Below, piece after piece: positions 20,319-29,957 of a stretch of DNA of 64,000 nt. Made by a program: the position numbers and the translations under genes. Below the pieces are notes generated by a model, which did not search any database, was not told where the DNA came from, and was given only the letters and a program-made list of their open reading frames with translations. This DNA is from Ramlibacter tataouinensis (GTDB lineage: Bacteria > Pseudomonadota > Gammaproteobacteria > Burkholderiales > Burkholderiaceae_C): positions 434,001 to 498,000 of the forward strand of contig NZ_CP116009.1 in the NCBI RefSeq assembly GCF_027941915.1, in the 5' to 3' direction. Position 1 is the stretch's first letter. The number at the start of each line of letters is the position of its first letter.

Positions 20319-21485
20319 TTACGGCTTGACGTAGTCGGAGATCACCTTCCACTTGCCGTCCTGGATCTGCGACAGGCGCGCCTGGTTGCTGCCCAGGCGC
20401 TTGGTCGCGCTGAACGTCGCCTCGGCGCTGCCGAAGATGTCGGGCGGGTACACCATGCTGTCCATGGCCTTGACGAAACTGTCGGTGGTCAGCTGGCCGC
20501 CGGCCTTGCTGGCAGCGCGGGCGAAGGCATCGATGGCGCCCCAGCCATAGACCGAGAAAACGGTCGGGTCCTCGTTGAACTTGGTCTTGTACTTGTTGGC
20601 CCAGAAGCGGATCGGCTGCGAGGCTTCGTCCAGGTAGGGATGCTGCACCGTCATGGTGGCGTACAGGCCGTTCATGGCCGGGCCGCCCAGCTTGTGGATC
20701 AGGTCGGTGTAGGCGGCGCTGGAGCCCAGGAAGGTCGGGTTGAAGCCGGTCTTGCGCGACTCGCCGATGGTGCCGATGGTCTCGCGGATGATGGTGCCCA
20801 GCACCACCAGGTCGCAGCCGGCCGCCTTCATGCGCGCCACCTGCGAGGAGAAGTCGGTGGCGCCGCGCTTGAAGGTGGTCTTCTCGGCGAATGCCATGCC
20901 CGCCGCCTTGAGGCCGTCCTCGCCGCCGCGCATGACCTCCAGGCCGAACTCGTCGTCCTGGTAGATGGTGCAGACCTTCTTGGCGTCCTTCTCCTTCACC
21001 AGCTTGGGCAGGGCGACACGGATCTGGTCGTAGTAGGTGGCGGCGAAGGCGTACTTCAGGCGGTGGTGCGGCTCGTACATCTCGCGCGCCGCCGTCACCG
21101 GGTAGAAGTTGATCACGTTCTTCTGGAACTGCACCGGCATGGCGGCCATGTTCTGGGCCGTGCCGATGTGCGCCACCATGGCGAAGATCTTGTCCTGGTT
21201 GACCAGCTTCTGCGCCGCCAGCACCGCCTTGCGCGGGTCGTAGCCGGAGTCCTCGACGATCAGGCGGACCTTGCGGCCGTTGATGCCGCCCTGCTCGTTG
21301 AGCTCGTCGACGCGCAGCATCATGCCCAGGCGCACCTGCTTGCCGAACCCGGCCAGCGGGCCCGACAGGTCCTGGATCGAGCCCAGGACGATCTCGTCCT
21401 TGCTCACCCCCTGGTTGCTGTTCTGGGCGCCGGCGAGGCCAGCCGCCAGGGCCAGTGCCGCGGCGGCGGCGAGCTTGCGTTTCAT
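20319..21485 (-). CDS. Branched-chain-type ABC transporter substrate-binding protein
   Basis: 388 residues, signal peptide MKRKLAAAAALALAAGLAGA. Mature protein of the LivK/Peripla_BP_6 type: GVSKDEIVLGSIQDLSGPLAGFGKQVRLGM, NEQGGINGRKVRLIVEDSGYDP, and VYGWGAIDAFARAASKAGG near the end. In Burkholderiales this family often carries aromatic or acyl acids rather than leucine, and an acyl-CoA ligase sits in the operon. Last gene of the operon, before the terminator at 20262. Confidence 0.9.
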   Translation of the reverse strand: MKRKLAAAAALALAAGLAGAQNSNQGVSKDEIVLGSIQDLSGPLAGFGKQVRLGMMLRVDELNEQGGINGRKVRLIVEDSGYDPRKAVLAAQKLVNQDKIFAMVAHIGTAQNMAAMPVQFQKNVINFYPVTAAREMYEPHHRLKYAFAATYYDQIRVALPKLVKEKDAKKVCTIYQDDEFGLEVMRGGEDGLKAAGMAFAEKTTFKRGATDFSSQVARMKAAGCDLVVLGTIIRETIGTIGESRKTGFNPTFLGSSAAYTDLIHKLGGPAMNGLYATMTVQHPYLDEASQPIRFWANKYKTKFNEDPTVFSVYGWGAIDAFARAASKAGGQLTTDSFVKAMDSMVYPPDIFGSAEATFSATKRLGSNQARLSQIQDGKWKVISDYVKP

Positions 21486-21512
21486 GATGCGTGTCTCCTT
21501 CGTTGGGGTTGG

Positions 21513-23369
21513 CTAGCCGTACATCGCTTCGATCTGGGGGGCGTACTTCTTCTCCACCAGCTTGCGCTTGAGCTTCATGGTGGGCGTGAGCTCCTCGTCT
21601 TCGGCGGTGAGCTGCGTGTCCAGCAGGAAGAACTTCTTGATTTGCTCGACCCGCGCGAACCCGGCGTTGACGCGGTCGATCTCGGCCTGGATCAATTCCT
21701 GGATTTCGGGTGCACGTGTCAAGCTGGCGTAATTGCTGAACGGCACGTCGCGGTCCTGCGCGTACTTCTCGACGTTCTCCTGGTCGATCATCACGATCAC
21801 CGTGAGGTAGGCGCGCCGGTCGCCGATCACCACGGCGTCGGTGATGTAGGGCGAGAACTTCAGCTCGTTCTCCAGCTCGCTGGGCGTGACGTTCTTGCCG
21901 CCGGCCGTGATGATGATGTCCTTCATCCGGTCGGTGATGCGAAAGTAGCCCTCGGCGTCCACCGTGCCGACGTCGCCGGTGTGCAGCCAGCCGTCGGCGT
22001 CGAGGGTCTCGCGGGTCTTCTCGGGCAGGTTGAGGTAGCCCATGAACACGTTCGGGCCGCGCACCAGGATCTCGCCGGTGGCCGGATCGAGCTTGACCTC
22101 GTTGAAGCTGGCGGCCGGGCCGATCGAGCCGGGCTTGATGCGGCTGGCCGGCACGCCGGTGGAGGCGCCGCAGGTCTCGGTCATGCCCCACACCTCCAGC
22201 ATCGGCACGCCCAGCGCCAGGTACCACTTCACCAGTTCGGGCGAGATCGGCGCGGCGCCGGTGACCAGGAAGCGCGCTCGGTGGATGCCGATCAGCTTGC
22301 GCACGTTGTCCAGCGCGATCCAGCGCGCCAGCGTGAACTTGGCCTTCAGCAGCCCGCCCACCGGCCGCCCTTGCAGCACCCGCTCGGCGATCTCGCGGCC
22401 GACGCCGATCGCCCAGCCGTAGGCGACGCGCTGCAGCGCGCTGGCTTCCTTGAGCGCGATGGTCACGCCCGAATAGAACTTCTCCCACACGCGCGGCACC
22501 GCGGTGAAGACGGTGGGCGCGATCTCGCGCACGTTCTCCGGCACCGTCTCGGGGTTCTCGACGAAATTGAGCTTGGCGCCGGTGTAGAGGGAGAAGTACT
22601 CGCCGCCCATGCGCTCGGCGATGTGGCACAGGGGCAGGAAGCACATGCACTCGTCCTTCTCGTTGCGCGCGATCAGGGTGTTGAAGCCGCGCGCGGTATA
22701 GACCAGGCCGTGGTGGCTGTGCATGGCGCCCTTGGGCTTGCCGGTGGTGCCGGAGGTGTAGACCAGGATCGCCAGGTCGCCCGGCTTGCACCCGGCGGCG
22801 CGCTCGGCCACCGCATCCGGGTGCTGCGTGTTCCAGCCGCGCCCGATCTCGCGCAGCGCATCGAGGCTGATCACGCCGGGGTCGTCGAGGTCGCGCAGGC
22901 CCTCCATGTCGAACACCACGATCTTCTCCAGCGCCGGCAGCCGCTCGCGCACCGACAGCGCCTTGTCGAGCTGCTCGTCGTCCTCCACGAACAGGATGCG
23001 GGTGCCCGAGTCCTCGCACAGGTACTGCACCTGGTTGGGTGCGTCGGTCGGGTAGATGCCGCTGGACACGCCGTTGCAGGACAGCACGGCCAGGTCGGCC
23101 AGCACCCATTCGAGCACGGTGTTGGACAGGATCGAGGCCGTGTCGCCGCGCCGGAAGCCGAGCGCCATCAGCCCGCCGGCGATCTCGCGCACCGCCTCGC
23201 CCACCTGCGACCAGGTGTGGCTGCGCCAGATGCCGAGCTGCTTTTGCCGCAGCCAGACCTGCGGGCCGCGCTTGGCCACCGCGTTCCAGAACAGGGCGGC
23301 GATGGTGTCGCCCTCCAGCACGACCTCGGTGCGGGGCTGGATGTGGGAGAGGTTCCAGAGGTTGCTCAT
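21513..23369 (-). CDS. Long-chain acyl-CoA ligase (AMP-forming)
   Basis: 618 residues. ANL-superfamily motifs: LAILVYTSGTTGKPKGAMHSHHG (adenylation P-loop), the YGWAIG segment, VWGMTETCG (A5), DGWLHTGDVGTVD and ITAGGKNVTPSELENELK. It joins a carboxylic acid to CoA using ATP. The size and the GWAIG/LDNVRKLIGIHRARFLVTGAAPI region fit long-chain fatty-acid-CoA ligases. Placed between the ATPase and binding-protein genes of the ABC transporter, it probably activates the imported acid in the cytoplasm. Confidence 0.9.
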   Translation of the reverse strand: MSNLWNLSHIQPRTEVVLEGDTIAALFWNAVAKRGPQVWLRQKQLGIWRSHTWSQVGEAVREIAGGLMALGFRRGDTASILSNTVLEWVLADLAVLSCNGVSSGIYPTDAPNQVQYLCEDSGTRILFVEDDEQLDKALSVRERLPALEKIVVFDMEGLRDLDDPGVISLDALREIGRGWNTQHPDAVAERAAGCKPGDLAILVYTSGTTGKPKGAMHSHHGLVYTARGFNTLIARNEKDECMCFLPLCHIAERMGGEYFSLYTGAKLNFVENPETVPENVREIAPTVFTAVPRVWEKFYSGVTIALKEASALQRVAYGWAIGVGREIAERVLQGRPVGGLLKAKFTLARWIALDNVRKLIGIHRARFLVTGAAPISPELVKWYLALGVPMLEVWGMTETCGASTGVPASRIKPGSIGPAASFNEVKLDPATGEILVRGPNVFMGYLNLPEKTRETLDADGWLHTGDVGTVDAEGYFRITDRMKDIIITAGGKNVTPSELENELKFSPYITDAVVIGDRRAYLTVIVMIDQENVEKYAQDRDVPFSNYASLTRAPEIQELIQAEIDRVNAGFARVEQIKKFFLLDTQLTAEDEELTPTMKLKRKLVEKKYAPQIEAMYG

Positions 23370-23376
23370 GCCGTGC

Positions 23377-24192
23377 TCACCGCCAGGTCTTCTTCTTCTT
23401 CCAGCGGCGCTCGCCGCGCGCGCCGGCTTCCTTCATGCCCAGGTAGAACTCCTTGATGTCCTCCTTCTCGCGCAGGCGGGCACAGGTGTCCTCCATCACG
23501 ATGCGGCCGTTCTCCAGCACGTAGCCGTAGTCGGCGGCGTTCAGGGCCATGTTGGCGTTCTGCTCCACCAGCAGGATGGTGGTGCCGCGCTCGCGGTTGA
23601 TGCGCACCACGATCTCGAAGATCTCCTTGGTCAGCTTGGGCGACAGCCCCAGGCTGGGCTCGTCCAGCAGGATCAGCTCGGGCGCGGCCATGATGGCGCG
23701 CGAGATCGCCAGCATCTGCTGCTGCCCGCCCGACAGCAGGCCGGCGTCCTGCGCGGCGCGCTCCTTGAGGATCGGGAAATAGTGGAACACCGCCTCGACG
23801 TCGCGCGCCACCCCGTCCTTGTCCTTGCGGGTGTAGGCGCCCATGGCCAGGTTGTCGCGCACCGACAGCAGCGGGAACACCTCGCGGCCCTCCGGCACGT
23901 GCGACAGGCCCAGCTGCACGATCTCGGCCGGGTCGCGCGCGGTGATGGGTTCGCCCTTGAACTCCACCTGGCCCTTGAGCGGGTCGATGATCCCCGAGAT
24001 GGTCTTGAGGATGGTGGTCTTGCCGGCGCCGTTGGAGCCCAGCACGGTGGCGATTTCGCCGCGGCGCACCTGCAGGCTGACGCCGCGGATCGCCTTGACC
24101 GGCCCGTAGGCCGATTCGACGTTGGCCAGCTTGAGCACCGGGGTGCCGGTGGCGCTGCCCATCGCAGCCCCCTCGCCGCACGCCGACTTCAT
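23377..24192 (-). CDS. livF: Branched-chain-type ABC transporter ATP-binding protein LivF
   Basis: 271 residues. Walker A GSNGAGKTT, signature LLSGGQQQMLAISRA, Walker B ELILLDEPSLGLSP and switch His-equivalent LLVEQNAN. The MKSACGE start at 24192 overlaps the livG stop (ATGA); the alternative MGSATG start at 24162 is 10 residues shorter. The unusual C-terminus ends in Lys/Arg (ERRWKKKKTWR). Confidence 0.92.
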   Translation of the reverse strand: MKSACGEGAAMGSATGTPVLKLANVESAYGPVKAIRGVSLQVRRGEIATVLGSNGAGKTTILKTISGIIDPLKGQVEFKGEPITARDPAEIVQLGLSHVPEGREVFPLLSVRDNLAMGAYTRKDKDGVARDVEAVFHYFPILKERAAQDAGLLSGGQQQMLAISRAIMAAPELILLDEPSLGLSPKLTKEIFEIVVRINRERGTTILLVEQNANMALNAADYGYVLENGRIVMEDTCARLREKEDIKEFYLGMKEAGARGERRWKKKKTWR

Positions 24193-24989
24193 GCAGCCGC
24201 CCTCCGCAGGGAAGCGACGTCCTCGACCGAGCCGAGATAGGCCTCGATCACGCCGGGGTGCCCCTGCACCTCGGCCGGGCGGCCCATGGCCAGCACCTCG
24301 CCCTGGTTCATGGCCAGCACCCGGTCGGACACCTTGGACACCAGCGTCATGTCGTGCTCCACCATCAGCACGGTGATGCCCAGCTCCTTCTGGATGTCCT
24401 GGATCCAGAACGCCATGTCCTCGGTCTCCTCCACGTTCAGGCCGGACGAGGGCTCGTCCAGCAGCAGCAGCTTCGGCTCGGTGCACAGGGCGCGCGCCAG
24501 CTCCACCACCTTGCGCACGCCATAGGGCAGGCCCGCGACCATCGATTCGCGGTGGTGCTGCAGGTCCAGCAGTTCGATCACGCGCTCGACCTTCTCGCGC
24601 GCCTCGATCTCCGCCGCGCGCGCGCCGGGCGTGAACAGCAGGTCGGCCCACAGGCCGGTGCGCCGGTGCGTGTGGCGGCCGATCAGCAGGTTCTGCAGCA
24701 CGGTGGCGTGCTCGAACAGCTCGATGTTCTGGAAGGTACGCGCGATGCCCAGCTGGGCGATGCGGTGCGGCGGCAGCGCCGTCAGCGGCCCGCCCTCGAA
24801 ATCGATGTGGCCGGTGGTGGGCTGGTAGATGCGGCTGATCAGGTTGAACACCGTGGTCTTGCCGGCGCCGTTCGGGCCGATCAGGGTGAACACCTCGCCG
24901 CGCCGCACGTCGAAGCTGACGTCGTTCACGGCCAGCACGCCGCCGAAGCGCACCGACAGGTTCTTGGCCGATAGCAGGACTTCGCTCAC
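24189..24989 (-). CDS. livG: Branched-chain-type ABC transporter ATP-binding protein LivG
   Basis: 266 residues. Walker [34 protein letters not shown] (the LivG-specific segment), signature-region [16 protein letters not shown], Walker [13 protein letters not shown] and a switch His in VEHDMTLV. Pairs with LivF to power the LivHM permease. Overlaps livM by 4 bp. Confidence 0.92.
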   Translation of the reverse strand: MSEVLLSAKNLSVRFGGVLAVNDVSFDVRRGEVFTLIGPNGAGKTTVFNLISRIYQPTTGHIDFEGGPLTALPPHRIAQLGIARTFQNIELFEHATVLQNLLIGRHTHRRTGLWADLLFTPGARAAEIEAREKVERVIELLDLQHHRESMVAGLPYGVRKVVELARALCTEPKLLLLDEPSSGLNVEETEDMAFWIQDIQKELGITVLMVEHDMTLVSKVSDRVLAMNQGEVLAMGRPAEVQGHPGVIEAYLGSVEDVASLRRAAA

Positions 24990-26062
24990 CGCAAGCGCTC
25001 CGACTTCTGGAAGGCCTTCTGCCGCCGGAACATGCCCTGGCGGTAGAACGGGAACAGCTGGAACCAGGTGCGCACCTTCAGCCAGCGGCCGTACAGGCCG
25101 AGCGGCTCGAACAGCACGAAGGCGATCAGCACCGCGCCGTACACCACCGCCTTCAGGCCCGGCGCATTGCCGATGGCCTCGGGCAAGAAGTCCTTGACCG
25201 CCGAGATCGCCTGCGGCAGCCCGATCAGGAAGATCGCGCCGAGGAAGGCCCCGTGCAGCGAGCCGAGCCCGCCGATCACCACCATCAGCAGCAGGTCGAT
25301 CGACTGGATGATGTTGAACTGGTCGGGCGAGAGGAACCGGATCTGGTGCGCGTACAGCGCGCCGCCGATGCCGGCCAGCGCCGCCGAGATGGCGAAGCTC
25401 AGGGTCTTGTAGTACGCGAGGTGGATGCCCATGCTCTGGGCCGAGATCTCCGAGTCGCGGATCGCCACGAAGGCGCGGCCGGTGGGCGCGCGCAGCAGGT
25501 TGCGGCAGGCCAGCGTGGCCCCCACCGCGGTGACCAGGCAGACGAAGTAGAACGAGGTCGCGCCGTCGGCCGCCCAGCCGAACGCCTTGGGCACGTCCAC
25601 CGCCAGGCCGGAGTTGCCGCCGGTCACCGACTCCCAGCGGGCGAAGCCCTCCTCCACGATGAAGCCGAAGGCCAGCGTGGCGATGCCCAGGTAGATGCCC
25701 TTCACCCGCAGCGCCGGCAGCCCCACCACCACGCCGACGGCAGCCGCCAGCAGGCCGGCCACCGCCATGGCCAGCGGGAACGGCCAGCCCATGTTGGTCA
25801 GCACCGCCTGCGCGTACGCGCCGACGCCGAAGAAGGCGGCGTGCCCGAGCGAGAACAGCCCGGTGAAGCCGGCCAGCAGCATCAGGCCCAGGCCGACGAT
25901 GCCGTAGATCAGCACGAAGGTCAGTTGCGCCAGCAGGTACTCCGACATCAGCCAGGGCGCCGCCGCCAGCACCAGCCCCAGCAGGCTGTACCAGAACGCG
26001 TGGCCGCCATGCTGGACCAGCCGGATGTCCTGGGCGTAGTCGGTCTTGAAGATGAAGCGCAT
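24986..26062 (-). CDS. livM: Branched-chain-type ABC transporter permease LivM
   Basis: 358 residues with eight to nine membrane helices. Motifs: [44 protein letters not shown], and [15 protein letters not shown]. The ATG at 26062 (MRFIFKTDY) is preferred over an upstream in-frame start. A basic C-terminal tail of about 35 residues may lie in the cytoplasm. Confidence 0.92.
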   Translation of the reverse strand: MRFIFKTDYAQDIRLVQHGGHAFWYSLLGLVLAAAPWLMSEYLLAQLTFVLIYGIVGLGLMLLAGFTGLFSLGHAAFFGVGAYAQAVLTNMGWPFPLAMAVAGLLAAAVGVVVGLPALRVKGIYLGIATLAFGFIVEEGFARWESVTGGNSGLAVDVPKAFGWAADGATSFYFVCLVTAVGATLACRNLLRAPTGRAFVAIRDSEISAQSMGIHLAYYKTLSFAISAALAGIGGALYAHQIRFLSPDQFNIIQSIDLLLMVVIGGLGSLHGAFLGAIFLIGLPQAISAVKDFLPEAIGNAPGLKAVVYGAVLIAFVLFEPLGLYGRWLKVRTWFQLFPFYRQGMFRRQKAFQKSERLR

Positions 26063-26095
26063 GTCAGCCGCGCCCCCTGGTGATGGCAACGGCGA

Positions 26096-26971
26096 TCAAA
26101 CCTTCTTCCTCAGTTTTTCCCCGAACAAGCCGTTCGGCATGACCACCAGCATCAGCAGCACCACGATGTAGGCGGCGATGTCCTTGAAGCCTTCGGGCAG
26201 GTAGAAGCCGGACAGCGACTCGACGATGCCGATGATCAGCCCGCCGACGATGGCGCCGGGCAGGCTGCCGAAGCCGCCGACCACCGCGGCCGGGAAGGCC
26301 TTGAGACCGATGAACCCCATGTTGGCGTGCACGAAGGTGATGGGCGCCAGCAGCAGGCCGGCGATGGCCGCCACCGCCGCCGCCAGGCCCCACACCAGGC
26401 TGTTGAGGCGCCGCACCGGGATGCCCATGTAATAGGCCGCCAGCTGGTTCTGCGAAGCCGCCTGCATCGCGATGCCGACCTTGCTGTAGCGGAAGGTGGC
26501 GTACAGCAGCGCGCACAGCAGCGCGGTGGCGACGATCACCACCACCTGCTCGGCATTGATCACCAGCCCGCCGGCCTTCCAGATCTCGTTCCTGTAGGGC
26601 ACGGCCAGCGTGTGCGTCTCGGTGCCGATGCCCGGGATCATGGTGATGGCGCCGCGCGCCACGTAGCCGATGCCGATGGTCAGCATCACGATGGAGAACG
26701 CCGGCTGGCCCAGGATCGGGCGGATCACCACCCGTTCGACCAGCACGCCGAACACCGCCATCGCCGCGATGGCCGACAGCACGGCCAGCCAGAACGGCAT
26801 GCCCAGGAAGGTGATCGCTGCGTAGCCGCCGAACGCGCCGAGCATCATCAGCTCGCCCTGGGCGAAGCTGACGGTTTCGGTGGCCTTGTAGATGAGCACG
26901 AAGCCCAGCGCGATCAGCCCGTAGATGCATCCCTGTGCGATGCCGCTGATCACCAGTTGTAGGAATTGCAC
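26096..26971 (-). CDS. livH: Branched-chain-type ABC transporter permease LivH
   Basis: 291 residues, first gene of the operon. The N-terminus QLVISGIAQGCIYGLIALGFVLIYKATETVSFAQGELMMLGAF is classic LivH; later GGFGSLPGAIVGGLIIGIVESL. Inner-membrane partner of LivM. Divergent from the crotonase gene with a 120-bp shared upstream region. Confidence 0.92.
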   Translation of the reverse strand: MQFLQLVISGIAQGCIYGLIALGFVLIYKATETVSFAQGELMMLGAFGGYAAITFLGMPFWLAVLSAIAAMAVFGVLVERVVIRPILGQPAFSIVMLTIGIGYVARGAITMIPGIGTETHTLAVPYRNEIWKAGGLVINAEQVVVIVATALLCALLYATFRYSKVGIAMQAASQNQLAAYYMGIPVRRLNSLVWGLAAAVAAIAGLLLAPITFVHANMGFIGLKAFPAAVVGGFGSLPGAIVGGLIIGIVESLSGFYLPEGFKDIAAYIVVLLMLVVMPNGLFGEKLRKKV

Positions 26972-27091
26972 TGCGCCCCGAGCCCCTTTCCGTTGGCGCC
27001 GGTTATAGCCGTGCCTGCTGCCCGCGCCCTACAGGGTTCGTCCGGAGAGACGACGATTGCGGGTGCAGGCAGTGACCGATCTAATGCCGCC

Positions 27092-27892
27092 ATGGACAGC
27101 GCCGTACGAATCGAGAAGGAGGGACCCGTCACCCTCGTGACACTGGACCGGCCGCAGGTGCGCAACGCGGTCGACGAGGACACCGCGCGCCAGCTGCACG
27201 AGGCCTTCGTGGCCTTCGACGAGGACGACGACGCCCGCGTGGCCGTCTTCCACGGCGCCCACGGCCATTTCTGCGCCGGCTGGGACCTGCAGTTCGGCGC
27301 CCGGCTCGCGGCCGACGACCCGACCGACGCCTTCGCGGGCCTGGACTTCGAACCGGACGCCCGTCAGCCGCGCGGCCCGATGGGCCCCTCGCGCCTGCTG
27401 CTGTCCAAGCCGGTGATCGCCGCCGTCAGCGGCGCCGCCGTGGCCGGCGGGATGGAGCTGGCCCTGTGGTGCGACCTGCGGGTGATGGAGCAGGACGCCT
27501 ACTTCGGCGTGTTCTGCCGCCGCTTCGGCGTGCCGCTGATCGACGGCGGCACGGTGCGGCTGCCGCGGCTGGTCGGCATGGGCCATGCCATGGACCTGAT
27601 CCTCACCGGCCGAAAGGTCGACAGCGCGGAAGCCCTGCGCATCGGCCTGTGCAACCGCGTGGTGCCCAACGGCCAGGCGCGCGAGGCGGCGCTGGAGCTG
27701 GCCCGCCGCCTCGCCGCGTTTCCGCAGGAGACCCTGCGCGCCGACCGCCTGAGCGCCTACCGCCAGTGGGACCTGCCGCTGCCGCAGGCGCTGCAGCAGG
27801 AATGGCAGGGCGGCGCGCCGTGCATCACCCACGCCCTGCAGGGCGCAGTGCGCTTCGCGGCAGGCGAAGGCCGCCACGGCACGTTCGAGTGA
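27092..27892 (+). CDS. Enoyl-CoA hydratase/isomerase family protein
   Basis: 266 residues, crotonase fold: LVTLDRPQVRNAVDEDTA, the oxyanion-hole segment HGHFCAGWDLQF, and AVAGGMELALWCDLRV, which keeps the first catalytic Glu. The second Glu of true hydratases (PEILLG-type segment) is replaced by FCRRFGVPLIDGG, so it may be an isomerase, hydrolase or altered hydratase. It overlaps the AraC-type gene (TGATG). Confidence 0.85.
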   Translation: MDSAVRIEKEGPVTLVTLDRPQVRNAVDEDTARQLHEAFVAFDEDDDARVAVFHGAHGHFCAGWDLQFGARLAADDPTDAFAGLDFEPDARQPRGPMGPSRLLLSKPVIAAVSGAAVAGGMELALWCDLRVMEQDAYFGVFCRRFGVPLIDGGTVRLPRLVGMGHAMDLILTGRKVDSAEALRIGLCNRVVPNGQAREAALELARRLAAFPQETLRADRLSAYRQWDLPLPQALQQEWQGGAPCITHALQGAVRFAAGEGRHGTFE

Positions 27893-28707
27893 TGCGATCC
27901 GATCCGTTCCCCGTCCCGTTCCCGCGCCGGCTGGCCAGCGGCGAGCGGCTGATGTGGATCACCCCGGAGCGGGTGTTCTACGCCGGCCTGCTGGGCGAGC
28001 CTTCGATGCACACGCGCGGCAGCCTGACGGTGCACGTCGCAGCCGAGGCGCCGCTGAAGCTGCGCCTGCAGGGCGGCGAGTGGCAAACGGCCGAAGTCGC
28101 GGTGGTCCAGCCCGGCAGGCCCTACCAGGTGGCCTGCGAAGGCCGCCACGCGATCGGCCTGCTGCTCGAACCCGAGACGGTGGACCCGGCCCGCCTGCCC
28201 GAGCTGCTGCGCGCGAACGGCGCGGTCCGCGCCCCGGCGTTCGCCGCCCACGTGCGGCAGTGCCATGCGCGCATGGTCGCGGCGGGAGCGGGCCTGGACC
28301 TGCGCCCGGCCGATTTCGATCCCCTGTTCTTCGGCGCACCGCTGGCGGCCCGCCCGCTCGACCCGCGCATCGCCGCCGTGCTGGAACGGCTGCGCGCCGA
28401 CCCTTCGGCGGCGCTGTCGGCGCACGACGGCGCGCGCCAGGCCGGCCTGTCGTTCTCGCGCTTCCTGCACCTGTTCCGCGAGCAGGCCGGCGTGCCGTTC
28501 CGCAGCCTGCGCAGCTGGAAGCGCGCGCGCAGCCTGCTGCACCACGTCAGCGCCGCGCCGCCCTTGGTGGACCTGGCGCTGGACATCGGCTACCCCGACT
28601 CCAGCCACTTCAGCCACTCGATCCGGCAGAGCTACGGCCTCAAGCCGCGCGACATCGTGGCCGGGTCGAGGAAGCTGCGGGTGATCGCGCAGGCGGCGAT
28701 GGCTTGA
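27892..28707 (+). CDS. AraC-family transcriptional regulator
   Basis: 271 residues. The C-terminal two-helix-turn-helix domain is clear: GARQAGLSFSRFLHLFREQAGVPFRSLRSWKRARSLL and DLALDIGYPDSSHFSHSIRQSYGLKPRDI. The N-terminal half has no recognised ligand domain. It starts on the crotonase stop (TGATG), so it is co-translated, and is likely to control the acyl-CoA cluster that follows. Confidence 0.88.
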   Translation: MRSDPFPVPFPRRLASGERLMWITPERVFYAGLLGEPSMHTRGSLTVHVAAEAPLKLRLQGGEWQTAEVAVVQPGRPYQVACEGRHAIGLLLEPETVDPARLPELLRANGAVRAPAFAAHVRQCHARMVAAGAGLDLRPADFDPLFFGAPLAARPLDPRIAAVLERLRADPSAALSAHDGARQAGLSFSRFLHLFREQAGVPFRSLRSWKRARSLLHHVSAAPPLVDLALDIGYPDSSHFSHSIRQSYGLKPRDIVAGSRKLRVIAQAAMA

Positions 28708-28787
28708 GGGCCAAGGCGGCGACAAGGGGCGCTGGCGGAGCCAGTTCACGCAAGAACGCAGCCGGGCGATTGCCGCACACTCGCCCC

Positions 28788-29957
28788 ATGTCCGCCCTGC
28801 CGCCCCTGCCGCACTGCTTCACCCCCGAGCACGAAGCCTTCCGCGCCACGGTCCGTGCCTTCGTCGAGCGCGAGATCGCACCCTTCGTGAACGAATGGGA
28901 CGAGGCGCAGACCTTCCCGCGCGAGCTGTACCGCAAGGCCGCCGGCATCGGCCTGCTGGGCATCGGCTTCGACGAGCGCCATGGCGGCACCCCGGCCGAC
29001 ACCTTCTTCCAGCTGGCCGCCTTCGAGGAGCTGGCCCGCGCCGGCAGCGGCGGCGTGCTCGCCTCGCTGCTGTCGCACACCATCGGCCTGCCGCCGGTGG
29101 CGCGCTGGGGCAGTGAGGCGCTGCAGGACCAGGTCATTCCCGCCGTGCTGGCCGGCGAGCGGATCAGCGCGCTGGCGGTCACCGAGCCGGGCGCGGGCTC
29201 CGACGTGGCCGCGCTCAGGACCACCGCCGTGCGCGAGGGCGACCACTACGTCGTCGACGGCGAGAAGACCTTCATCACCTCCGGCATGCGCGCCGACTGG
29301 CTCACGCTGGCGGTGCGCACCGACCCGGCCAACCGCGGCCCCGGCGGCATCTCCGCCTTGCTGGTGCCCGGCGACAGCCCGGGGATCACGCGCACGCCGC
29401 TGAAGAAGATGGGCTGGTGGTGCTCCGACACCGCCCACCTGCACTTCGACCACGTGCGCGTGCCCGCCGCCTACCTGCTGGGCGCCGAGGGCCAGGGCTT
29501 CAAGGTCTTCATGCACAACTTCAACGCCGAGCGGCTCGGCATGGCGGCCAGCGCCTGCGCGTTCGCGGCGGCCTGCCTGGAGGAAGCCACCGCCTGGGCG
29601 CGCGAGCGCCGCACCTTCGGCCAGCCGCTGGTCGAGCGCCAGGTGATCCGCCACAAGCTGGTGGACATGACCCTGCAGCTGGAGGCCGCGCGCAGCTACG
29701 TGTACGAGCTGGCCTGGCGGCTGGACCACGGCGTGGGCGACGGCCCCGAGCTGGTGGCGCGCACCGCGATGGCCAAGGTGCTGGCCACGCGCGCCCTGCA
29801 GGCCTGCGCCGACCAGGCGGTGCAGATCCTGGGCGGCATGGGCTTCATGCGCGGCACCCGCTCCGAGCGCATCTACCGCGAGGTCAAGGTGATGATGATC
29901 GGCGGCGGCTCGGAGGAGATCCTCAAGGACCTGGCCGCGCGGCAACTGGGGCTGTAA
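28788..29957 (+). CDS. Acyl-CoA dehydrogenase
   Basis: 389 residues, FAD enzyme introducing a 2,3-double bond in an acyl-CoA. Motifs: FVEREIAPFVNEWDEAQTFPRELYRKAAGIGLLGI, VTEPGAGSDVAALRTTA, YVVDGEKTFITSG, RRTFGQPL, and the catalytic-base region MIGGGSEEILKDLAARQLG. The substrate is not determined. It is followed by the DUF2156 gene with a 1-bp overlap (TAATG). Confidence 0.92.
   Translation: MSALPPLPHCFTPEHEAFRATVRAFVEREIAPFVNEWDEAQTFPRELYRKAAGIGLLGIGFDERHGGTPADTFFQLAAFEELARAGSGGVLASLLSHTIGLPPVARWGSEALQDQVIPAVLAGERISALAVTEPGAGSDVAALRTTAVREGDHYVVDGEKTFITSGMRADWLTLAVRTDPANRGPGGISALLVPGDSPGITRTPLKKMGWWCSDTAHLHFDHVRVPAAYLLGAEGQGFKVFMHNFNAERLGMAASACAFAAACLEEATAWARERRTFGQPLVERQVIRHKLVDMTLQLEAARSYVYELAWRLDHGVGDGPELVARTAMAKVLATRALQACADQAVQILGGMGFMRGTRSERIYREVKVMMIGGGSEEILKDLAARQLGL

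Noticed and set aside
19264..23109. 1281-codon minus-strand frame across several genes
   Set aside because: It crosses the liv terminator and the membrane-protein gene in a wrong frame, with low-complexity sequence.
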